In this document: in pieces, positions 54,561-64,000 of the stretch | How positions within the stretch are numbered: the stretch's first letter is position 1 | How the letters are laid out: every line of letters starts with the position of its first letter | Source: Druceiella hillmani | Taxonomy: Eukaryota; Arthropoda; Insecta; Lepidoptera; Hepialidae | Direction: 5' to 3' | Assembly (NCBI GenBank): GCA_039881145.1 | Contig: JAYKKI010000139.1 | Coordinates: 2,437,501-2,501,500, forward strand | DNA length: 64,000 nt | The notes under the pieces: model-generated | What the model saw: the letters and a program-made list of their open reading frames with translations, nothing else | What the model was told of the DNA's origin: nothing | The model's database searches: none | Position numbers and translations under genes: made by a program

Positions 54561-54660
54561 GACTTTTAATAATGTCGATACGAATGTCATCATTCATCAT
54601 TCAATATGACTGAGACTTTTAATAATATCGATGCGACTTTCATCATTCATCATTCAATAT
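54561..54660. repeat. Tandem duplication, 53-bp period
   Basis: GACTTTTAATAATRTCGATR...CATCATTCATCATTCAATAT occurs at 54561-54607 and 54614-54660 with four or five substitutions between copies. Confidence 0.9.
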
Positions 54661-56110
54661 TCAAAAAACAATTTATGACTACAATGTATATTACGAATAT
54701 GATCATATTGTTTCAACAAAATTAACATTCTTTTTGTTAACACATTTTTTTTATTATGCTTCGCTATTGCGTTAATTATTATCACAGAATTTTTGGTATT
54801 TTCTATTTCGCAGTATTTCTGTTTCGTTGACTTTTTACGTAACTACCTAATATATTCAGAAGTCACGTACTAATAAATTTTTTTTATGCCCTCATAGCTA
54901 GAAAACTACTCAACCGATTTTAATAAATGAAGTACATAAATGTGTTGTATGTAAAATTGGTATATTGTATACTGTGTTACATTATGATGAAACAAAAATT
55001 AGCGCCTGTGGTGTTAAATTTTTAATACGAAAAAATTTATTGCAAAATTTACTGAGTTTGGTATCATCGTCAAGAATTCGTTCAGAAAATATACATTACG
55101 TGAACAGGATACTCATTTTGCTTATATGAATTGAATGATTATTTGATAGTGTAGGTACGTATGGAAGAAGGTTTGTACGAATCAGTCAAGAAAACCAAAT
55201 ACGAGCCTCTCAACAAAGAAACAACCAAAGAATTTAACCGCTTAAAATATTTAGAGATTTTTGTTACAGATTTACTTTTATTTTTAAAACCATGCAATAG
55301 TTTTCCATATTTTATTTGTGTGTATTATAGAAAAAAGCGATGAAATGAAATCACATTTTCAGAACAGTGGGATACCTACAAAATGAAATAATTAAAAAAA
55401 TTAAAAACACGGTTGCGTGAAAAATAATTAATTGAAAAATAAAAAACAACGGTAGAGTTTTTATTAAGAATTTTAATAGTGCTTTAATCTATGTTACACT
55501 TACATGTTTATGATGTACACATGCATATTTAGATTTTTAAGGTACAATTTTTATTTAAAATAGATAGGGTAAAAATTGATATGCCATTAACTTTGTTACA
55601 CAAATTGTGAAAATCGTTATAGAATAAAAAAAATAATTACGAAAAACGAGAGAACAGTTTAATACTACTCAGAATAATTAAGATACAAAAAGAAATAATT
55701 TTACCATAAAATTGTTCAATTGCACATTGAATGTAATAAATTAATTTATTATTGTGTTTTCAAAAAATGTCAAAAATAAACCTGCGTTCATAATTTTGCT
55801 AATCGAGTAATAAATTTCGTAATGCCAATCTTAATATTAGAATATGTTAATAGATGGGTTTAGATAAAATTAAGAAAGTACAAACCTCACATTAGGAAAA
55901 ATATTTAATGGAAACGTCCGGGTTTAACCATCGATTCATTTTATCTGGCCATTGTGTAGAAACTGACGTTCTCCTTATCGCAATTTCGATTAATAACTGT
56001 TACTGTTAACTGGGATTATATTGTTTGATACTTATTTTAGAATAGAAGTGTCACAGGATTACAAATTAATCTTTAAATGGCTACTAATTTAATAATATTA
56101 GTAAAACATA

Positions 56111-56113
<3 letters not shown>
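54661..56113. other. AT-rich intergenic DNA
   Basis: No gene. ATGCCCTCATAGCTAG followed by AACTACTCAACCGATTTT (about 54887-54921) resembles the wording seen in insect transposon tails and recurs in degraded form at 56272-56305. Confidence 0.4.
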
Positions 56114-56164
<51 letters not shown>

Positions 56165-56177
56165 TATATATATATAT

Positions 56178-56218
<41 letters not shown>
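56114..56218. repeat. (TA)n microsatellite with CA/TG interruptions
   Basis: About 105 bp of TA units broken by TGCATA near 56160 and ACACAT near 56177. The Tyr-Ile open frame here is an artefact. Confidence 0.97.
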
Positions 56219-56220
<2 letters not shown>

Positions 56221-57235
56221 GCGTGCGTGTTTTATGTTTGTGTTTATATATTTTTGTGTAAATTTTTTATATACCCTCATAATTATCAACCGATTTCTTC
56301 TAAATTTTCCACATTTATCTACATTCGTAACGCGCATTTCTGAGCATTTAGCAAGTAAGATAATAATATTTAAGTTTGGATAGTGTCATAGCTTTTACGT
56401 AAATAACGCGAATTGCGTTGCTTTGATCAAAATAAGATAAGGAAAATATAAAAAGGCTTTAGTGCCAACAAACGACTTTAAACTCTTTACATCTTCTCAT
56501 CATAGTTGGATTTTTTATTACTCACGATTTTACTTATTTTCGTAAAAATCATTAAAATACAGGCTAATTAAAAATCTGTATTATAATGAAAAAATATATT
56601 AAAAAGTAAGCGAGTTATAATACAAATTTTTTTATGTTGGGCCGAGAATATTTTATTTTCTAGATTTATTTTTGTGTTTTTAATCCTCATTGACACTTCG
56701 CGATTAATTTCCGTCAAGATTTTTCTGCCGCGTACTTCCCAGATACATTTCATTTATAAATACATAAAATATAGTACTTCCCAGATCCATTTCACTTATA
56801 ATACATTTACAAATATTTTAGCGGATAATTTCAGAGACACAAATTAAAAATATCGGAATTTTAAAATGTTTTATAACAGCCCTTCCGTACCTTAAAAGGA
56901 AAAATAGAGTACTATAAAATCACCAAGGTATCTGACCGTCTATCACATCGATTTTCTCAGAAACCGCATAGCGTATAAACTTCAAATGCTTATAAATAAT
57001 TCTAACTAGTCTATTTTACAGAAGTTAACACTTTAAAATATAGTAATTTCGGAGGAGACAAATAAACCCCCAAATTTTTTAAAATTCTTACAACGTTTGA
57101 AAGGATATTTAAAAATATCCTTCGGAACCTTTTTTATTTTCGAAAATAATCCTTACCTTGGTGGTATTTGGTGCATGTATATTCATCTCTATATTTATAT
57201 AGCTTAAATTATACAATTGATGTATATAAACTTAC
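56219..57235. other. AT-rich intergenic DNA with a short duplication
   Basis: GTACTTCCCAGATMCATTTC is repeated with a 42-bp period (56732-56765 and 56774-56806). No gene seen. Confidence 0.5.
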
Positions 57236-57350
57236 AGCCGGCCAGAATATCAGTCCAGCTCCGCTCGACGAGCGGCTGGGAATCGAATCTCAGACCTGCG
57301 ATGCGTCGCTCTATCTTAGTCCGTAAGCCTTTGACCAACTCCAATACCCA
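57236..57350 (-). mobile_element. tRNA-derived SINE fragment, related to the one at 32098
   Basis: On the minus strand the B box GAGATTCGATTCC (57279-57291) is followed by CAGCCGCTCGTCGAGCGG and AGCTGGACTG. The SINE at 32098-32268 has the same layout, TTCGATTACCGGCCGCTC then AGCGGGACTGGA, so the two are diverged copies of one family. An A-box-like stretch (TGGTCAAAGGCTTACGG) lies upstream. The tail after the body is not preserved and no target duplication was found, so the limits are approximate. Confidence 0.7.
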
Positions 57351-58854
57351 TGACAATGACATTTATTTATTATTCTACATAATAAATCATTTCTATAGCA
57401 TTACTCAGACATGTGATCTGTGAAGTCATGGTCTCAACTCATTCCACAAATTCACAAAGTAATGTAAAATATTTTTTTTACTTAAATTTAACAGAATATT
57501 AATGGCATATAAAGTTAGAAAAATGATTGCCCTTAACAGTACTAGTAACATTAAAGGTTTAAACATTGCAAAGATATTCCAGGTTTCTGGTAACCCAAAG
57601 TAATTAAGCTAAACTCTGAAATTCACATTCGTACAATTTCTATATGGTTTATTTCTCTTAGCAGAGTTCGTAATAAAAAAGTTTGCAATTGGCTGACTAC
57701 AGTACGTTTATGCTCAACCCATGTTTTCCATATATTGAGTGTAATCCCTGATTAATATATACCTTTTATTTTCTTGTCTCTACAGATGTCGTAAGCCTTT
57801 ACAACTCAATTTATACCCTTTTATCAGCCAACCGTCCGTAAATTTCTACGTTTAGTTGATTTACGACGGCGCCAAACTATGCCGCCGAAGCAATCTATCT
57901 AATTAATCCTTTGTTCTCTGCATGATTGTCAACATCTAATTAACCTTATTGAGAAACAGGAAAATCCAATTTATATGGAGAGGTTACTGGAAAGTTGAAG
58001 GCAGTGCCGATGTATTTATTGTACTAATGTGTAATACACCAATGAGGTATACGGGTGATAAATAAAGTAAAATTGAAGAATAAAATGAAATTATTTTTTT
58101 TTCACAATAGTCTTGCACTGTACCATATACAATAATTGTCTAACCATTTCTTATCATGTATGAGCTGTAAAATTTAAAGTTTTAAGTATATACAATATTA
58201 AACTACTTGGAAATATGGTGAAGAAACAAATAAAAGAAGGGCATAATGGGGATTAATAGTTTCATAAATTATTTGCAATATAAAATCATCGGCCATCGTG
58301 ACTCTGAATTAGATTAATAATGTTAGTTATTAAATAGGGTGGTATTTTTGTTGGGACTACAAGGGAGTGCAAAATATCATCTCAATCGGCTAACGAGGAG
58401 TGTGTGAAAATTCAATTAAAATATTTGATATTGTTAGCTAAACACATTTGAGACTACGTAGAAACGTATTATTATCCTTCGTATTGAATATTAGTCTGAC
58501 GGTCTAACTATAAATATATGTGATATTAGGGTTACAATTCTCTCAAGCAATATTTTTAAGTACCGGCTATTTTTGACTTTTTGTAATTCAAAAATATTCC
58601 TAGGGTTCGATTATGCAACATAAAACGAGTCATATTAGATAAAATGTAATACTTAATAATACATACTGGTGAATATCTGTAAATTTTCATGCATGTCAAC
58701 AATAGCTTCATATATTTTCAAAGCAGAATTTACTATTTAACATATTTACCAAGAAATAGATTCAGCTTCGATACATTTCACTGAATTTGTTATTGGTATT
58801 TCTTACACTTTTCAAGAAATTATATGTGTCATTATAATCAACCGTCACTCCATA
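57351..58854. other. AT-rich intergenic DNA
   Basis: No feature recognised. The short GC-rich string GACGGCGCC...GCCGCCGAAGC near 57865-57890 is isolated. Confidence 0.5.
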
Positions 58855-59095
58855 AACCTCCATACAGATCGGTCTCGTACTGCCTGCATCGAACGATTAC
58901 AGCGACCTTTATCAGGTCATTTACTCAACTAACGAGGGGCAGTTCAACTTTGGGTCATTCGGGGCGTGGTCTCCACGCATGAACCTTTCCCCAGCGGTTG
59001 TTGATTCTGCACGCTATATGACCTGCCCATGAATACTTCAATCTGCCAACCCTACAAGCCATTCCGGGGCCTTAGTTCTCCTACGCATTATATAC
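58855..59095 (-). pseudogene. RTE-like reverse transcriptase C-terminal fragment
   Basis: Minus-strand translation gives 'KYSWAGHIACRINNRWGK' with 'AWRPRP' shortly after, and then 'VNDLIKVA'. This is the standard order of the RTE-type C-terminus ('KWQWAGHIARR.D.RWG...EWRPR...GRP..RW.DDL.KVAG'). Frameshifts and stops are present. The block is clearly GC-richer than the surrounding DNA. It lies about 170 bp from the mitochondrial insertion. Confidence 0.78.
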
Positions 59096-59269
59096 AGTAG
59101 TGAAAAAAAGGGAAAAACCTTTTCCTAGCTCGCTGAGTGAATTCATTTATTTTTATCTAAAATATAGTATAACAAATTTAATATTGAAATAGAGTATAGT
59201 ATCGTAATAAAATTAAAATTTTAAATATAGTATAGTATTCATTTATTTTTATTTAAAATATAAGTAGTT

Positions 59270-59340
59270 AAATTAATAAAAAAATATATTTTTATAAAAT
59301 GTTTTCAAAACATATGCTTATTCAAGCTCATTTGTTTCAA
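59270..59340 (-). pseudogene. Mitochondrial trnS(UCN)-like remnant (part of the NUMT)
   Basis: Minus-strand GAGCTTGAATAAGCATATG followed by TTTTGAAAACAT is the D-arm plus anticodon arm (anticodon TGA at 59305-59307) of an insect mitochondrial tRNA-Ser(UCN). It lies directly downstream of the cytochrome b remnant, as in the ancestral insect mitochondrial order cob-trnS2. The acceptor stem is not clearly paired, so the limits are approximate. Confidence 0.7.
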
Positions 59341-59995
59341 AAAATTTAATTTAATAACTGATATAATGAGATATTTTATAATAAAATTTAATAAATAATA
59401 AGAAAATTATAAAATAGTTAAAATTTTTCCTGTTATAATATAAGGATTTCCTACTGGTCTTGCTCCAATTCAAGTTAAAAGAATAATAATAATTAATAAA
59501 TCTCAAAATAAAATATTAATAATAGGATAAAATTTAATACATAAAATTGTTTAAAAAGTAAAAGGTAAAATAAATAAACTAGCAATAGATGTAAATAATG
59601 AAATAACAACCCTTAATTTATTGGAATTGATGTAAAATTGCGTATACAAATAAAAAATATCATTCAGGTTGAATATGAATAGGAGTTACTAATGGTTTAA
59701 CAGGAATAAAGTTAGCAGTATCTCCCAATGTATAGGGATTTCATAAAGTTAATTAAATTTACATTATTATTAGTATAATAAACCCAAAAGTATCTTTAAA
59801 TGAAAAATAAGGATGAAAGGAATTTTATCTAAATTTCTATTAATATCTTATAGATTATTAGAAGCATATTGAGGTAGAAATATAAAACGAATTATAGTTA
59901 TTATAGCTAAAATAAAAGGTAATAAAAAATGATAAGTATAAAATCGGGTTAATGTTGCATTATATACTACAAATCTAACTCAAATGGAAGATGCG
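59341..59995 (-). pseudogene. Nuclear copy of mitochondrial cytochrome b, C-terminal half (NUMT)
   Basis: Read on the minus strand with the invertebrate mitochondrial code, the sequence gives cytochrome b segments in order: '[18 protein letters not shown]', 'SNN', 'NLDKIPF', 'HPYFSFKDTFGF', 'PYTLGDTANFIPVKP', 'LVTPIHIQPEWYFLF', 'YAIL', 'VVISLFTSIASLFILPF' and 'LLTWIGARPV'. TGA is used for Trp (in QPEWYF), which would be a stop in the nucleus. At least one single-base deletion (after 'DKIPF') and TAA stops after 'SNNL' and elsewhere break the frame. So this is a mitochondrial fragment integrated in the nuclear genome, not a working gene. The N-terminal half of cob is absent; homology ends near 59995. 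Confidence 0.93.
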
Positions 59996-60955
59996 TTTAA
60001 AGCTTCCGCAATTGATAAATTCTGCATAATATATTTTTAAAAATTCCATTCGTTTTCGAATTTTTTCATAACAACTTAAAATCGTTATTATTTATTGGTT
60101 TTTATATAAATTACCATTTAAATTATATAACATAAATAAAGTAAATTTGCTTTCATCTATGCAGTTTAAAAAACAAGTTTTGTGTCAAATATTAAATAAT
60201 ATTCATTCCTGTGTTTCTCAAACATTTCTCTTCGAAGATAATCCGTTAAGTTACCTTCATAAACAACTACACCAATAACCTTTATAAATGTGAATCAAGG
60301 GAGTATTTGACTAATATTTTTATTTCAATCATTTTAAGTTACAAGGTAACTGGGTGTGATTTTTTTAAACTTGGATATTCACGGACTTATCAAGGTTTAA
60401 CCCCAATATTTACATAAGGACAGCAATACTGAATTCTGAAGTAATTTTTAGTTATGCTGAATTGTGAAGTAATTTGTTAGTGAGGGAGCGAATGGGTCAG
60501 AAAAATATTTCCACTTTATCACTAACATTAAATTCAGAAACTCCTTACTTGCTTATTTTTTAATCAATTAGAACAAGTTTTTTATAAGCGATTTTTGATA
60601 TAACAATAGTTTCATTACATTTGACTGGTATTTCAGGAGTTGTTAGTTATTTTATTCGTATTTTATAAGAAAAAATAAAATTCTTCTCATGTTAGCTTAG
60701 CATCGTCACTTGTTCTTATTACTAGGAAATATAAAAACGAATGGGAATAAATTGGTGTAATTTTGGATAGAAGAATGTGCACTTTTGTAACATAACAACT
60801 ACTACATACCGAGACACAAATTTTTAAATGAAAGGATGTAATTAAAAAAATCTTTTAATTCGTATATGTATGAATAGTTCTAAATAATTAACATTTTGAA
60901 GTAAGTTTTGTAGGTTATTAGAAAAATTCTCAAAATCTCAAATTCTGAAAAATTC
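59996..60955. other. AT-rich intergenic DNA
   Basis: No feature recognised. Confidence 0.5.
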
Positions 60956-60986
60956 TGGGATTATTAGAAAAATTCTAATAATCCCA
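60956..60986. repeat. Perfect 14-bp inverted repeat, 3-nt loop
   Basis: TGGGATTATTAGAA (60956-60969), loop AAA, exact complement at 60973-60986. Related TTAGAAAAATTCT strings precede it at 60918-60930. Confidence 0.9.
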
Positions 60987-63900
60987 CAGGTAAAACGGTC
61001 AAAATATTAAAGTTTTAAATATTTTTAGGTTTAAAAGTTTCTTTAATTTTTTTTGTATAACACTTTACGATTTATCCTTTACAAAACATAGTGTATTTTT
61101 ATAATTAACATTTTTTATTTGAACGTTGCTCCTCACAATTGGAAAAGAATCCTCACAATTGGATCATAATGCCGTGCCATCGTGCGTCGTCCGTCGACCA
61201 TGATTAAAATGTAAACGAACCGCCCAGAGACAAGAAACCTTGCCTGTCTGCGTTCAAGATAATTTAGACACAGAATTGGGCTGACAGATACTTAAATACT
61301 CGATATTTTCATCAAGAGTTGGGAAAAGTGTAAAATAAAATACGGTGTAGAAATTGTGTATTACGGCGGCTCGAAGATATTTTTAGCACGTTTGATAACT
61401 TTGAAAAATATTTATGAGAAGATTTGCGTGATTAATTTTGGAGTAATGTGGTATATTACGTGATTATTACAAGACTTGTACATCAAGATTTTGTGAGGAA
61501 AACATTTTTCTTGTTAATTCAGCATTCATGTTTTGAAGAAAAAATTGTAAAGTAAGTTTTAATACAGTAATCATTGCTTTCGTCCCTATTTTAATTATTC
61601 GTTTATTTTTCTTTAACTAATCATCTTGTCATTATTTTAAACGACATTAATGAAATTCAAAAAAAATAGAAGACAGAAATACATTGATAAGGAAATAAAC
61701 CAAATTAATCTTACGACGAATTTTATGGTTTCAGCTTTTGATTTTTATGTGAACTTAACACCGACTCAAAAAAAAGACAGACCACTTTCATACGATAAAT
61801 ACATAACGTACGGACATACATTAATATTACTATAGTTACTTTTTGGAGATAATTATAACTTTGTACTTTTCAGCGCGGTATTAAAAAATTGGTCACAGAA
61901 TTCCCATTTTGTTTGTATTTTAAAACTTCAGCGGTTTATTTGGAACTACATCTAATCTTAATATTTGTCTTAGAAACTAAGACGCACGCATGCACACACG
62001 CACACACGCACGCGTGTTATTATGTATAGTAAGTGGAACAAATCAAGTGCATGATATTAGTGTTTATTATTTTATTTGACATAAGTGAAATATAACAAGG
62101 GTATGTTATTGTACTTTAAAACAATAATATCGCATTGTTTTTGATTCGCCAAAATAATATCCACCATATATTATCAATGTAATTACATAAATATTTTAAA
62201 TTAGAATTTTTCACTTATTTCCCTTGTTGTGGTCTAGAGCACAAAGAGGATTTTTTTTTATTTTCAAGATTCCTCCCCGCGAAGAGGAAACCTTAATTGA
62301 ACATATTTTCTAGTGTTTCGTTAGCAATCTCTCCTATAAGGAAGTTTAAATTCCATTTACCATTTTTAATTTTTAGCCACTTTTCCGAAATATTAGGCTT
62401 CTAAATCACTTCAATTATACTTCCCCATCTTCTTAACAATATTTTGAGTTATACAACTTCAATGAAATTTTGAATGTATACAAAATTAATAAGTTGAAAT
62501 AAAGCAGATGAATGTATGCAGCGGTTTGTTGGTGTAAATCAGATGAATATAGGCAGCGGTTTGTTGGTGTACTTAAGGTAAATTAGTAAAAATTAATAAA
62601 ATAAAAAAACCACAGTGAAAAAGCACAATGAGTTCGCAATCACAAATATTGTTTATTTTTACAATAAATTTATTTGTGATTTTGTACCATTACTCGGCCT
62701 TAAATACTGATAAGTCACCATTTGACACTCAAGGCATATTCTATATTAAGTAGGAATAATCCTTAGCCTTTGCAATCAAAATATGTGAACACAAACCAGA
62801 AATTTGATAAATTTATAAAAAACTCGAAAGACTAATGAACGTGAATTGTATTTCCGTGCCAAACAAGTACTTTAAAATATTTAAGCATTTATGGTCATCT
62901 GGACGGAATAAATATGTTAGTTTTGAAACTTGGAACACTTGTATATAGATATTAAGACCAAATTGACGGCGCTATATATTTTAAGCAGAGTTGTTAAAAT
63001 TTTAATTTACTCTGTTGAAATTAACACTCAACTGGGAGGAATTGCCTTCATGTATCCAGTATCGATTTAAAAGACGTCAAAAATTGGTAATTTTGTATTT
63101 TATATATAATAATTAAACAAATCTATCTTAGAATTAAAGCTGAAACCACACAGATGGTCGTTGTTTAAAGGGATCTGCGAGTTCATCTTTGCTTGTATCA
63201 AATTTTTTAAATGTTTTAAGGTTGTGTACCACAAAAGGCAAAAAATAGTACTTTATAAGACACTCACCGTCCGTCCATTTCCTTATCTGTCTGTAAGTAT
63301 AACACAGCCATTTTACTATTTTAAAATTTTGCTTCAGTCAGTTCTAAATATATTGATTAAAAACCGTAAAAAATGGAATAGGAAATTAATATATGGTTTA
63401 TCTACGGATATGTAATAATATTCTATGGATATATCAATTCAAAAGTCGAATTGATTTCACGTTTCAATGAAACGTCAATTTCGTATTGAATCTGACATTC
63501 GATGAATTAACACGATCGACACCGAAGACCCGCATTGTGGATCTACCAAAATCCCACGTGTATTATAAATAATTCCGTTTATGGATTATATATAGAGATC
63601 GGTACATCCTTAAAACCGAATGGTGGCTCATCAATCACCTGAATATTTGCTGCTAAATTATAACTTTGGGTCGCAATACTAGTACTGAAATATTTTAATG
63701 GAATTTATTTAAATGTTTCTTTCTTAAGTTACACCTTACTATAATATCAGAAACCTCGATGGCTATGGGAGACAGTATTATTTTAAAACACCTGTATTTA
63801 ATATGTTCATTAAGTTGATAAAAAAGCCTTCACGCTACTCTTTATTTGTCCGCACTAAATAGTAGTGCTGGCTCAGTTAAAATTCATTGCTGAACGCTTG

Positions 63901-64000
63901 CTTGCTTTGAACTGCAAGCTTTTTATTTCTTTCCAAATTAAAGCTCTTCATAAACTTGTTAATTGTTGTCCAAATGGTACTATTTCTTATTCCAGAAAGT
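60987..64000. other. AT-rich intergenic DNA with minor repeats
   Basis: No gene recognised. A mixed-composition block at 61160-61290 (GTGCGTCGTCCGTCGACC, GAACCGCCCAGAG) might be regulatory or transposon-derived. A CA/CG-rich simple repeat (CACACGCACACACGCACGCG) lies at 61982-62014. A 35-bp period duplication (CAGATGAAT...GCAGCGGTTTGTTGGTGTA) lies at 62505-62570. Confidence 0.45.

Noticed and set aside
59341..59995. Possibility of a functional cytochrome b gene
   Set aside because: A frameshift, TAA stops and TGA-coded Trp exclude nuclear function, and it is incomplete. It is a mitochondrial insertion.

Overview
The window looks like AT-rich, gene-poor arthropod (most likely insect) nuclear DNA. 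The clues are invertebrate-type retroelement relics, a nuclear copy of mitochondrial cytochrome b followed by a trnS(UCN)-like segment in the usual insect order, many TA/TG microsatellites, and no long open reading frame except one inside a retroelement. I see no intact host protein-coding gene, rRNA or functional tRNA. Exons of a host gene with large introns cannot be excluded.

Layout: 701-1133 is a hAT-type MITE with 8-bp target duplications. 7921-8174 is the best copy of a palindromic element family whose arms contain a hammerhead-ribozyme-like motif; other copies lie at 12059-12248, 19982-20140, 23195-23335 and 25501-26088. 8815-9430, 27295-27480, 44430-44700 and 58855-59095 are decayed RTE-like reverse transcriptase fragments. 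10543-11645 is a decayed CR1/Jockey-type retrotransposon in two pieces. 24730-25140 is a three-unit ~170-bp tandem repeat. 32098-32268 is a tRNA-derived SINE with a perfect 12-bp target duplication, and a relative lies at about 57236-57350. 41549-42904 is a Penelope-like element: a truncated reverse transcriptase plus GIY-YIG ORF on the minus strand between two 128-bp inverted arms. 59270-59995 is the mitochondrial insertion.

The most interesting pattern joins the Penelope-like element and the palindromic family. Both are inverted-arm elements, and in both each arm has a hammerhead-like fold pointing outward, with a very short palindromic stem III (ACGT in one, ACCTAGGT in the other) suited to dimeric cleavage. 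Both carry one extra nucleotide at the base of stem II. The copy at 25988-26028 keeps every core nucleotide. In the Penelope arms the core pair C3-G8 is swapped to G3-C8. I infer that the small family may be a non-autonomous partner of a Penelope-like element; this is not proven by the sequence alone.

A second pattern is a set of short, perfect inverted repeats (27990, 34237, 46858, 50138, 51631, 60956) with 3-25 nt spacers. They look like recent template-switch events rather than genes.
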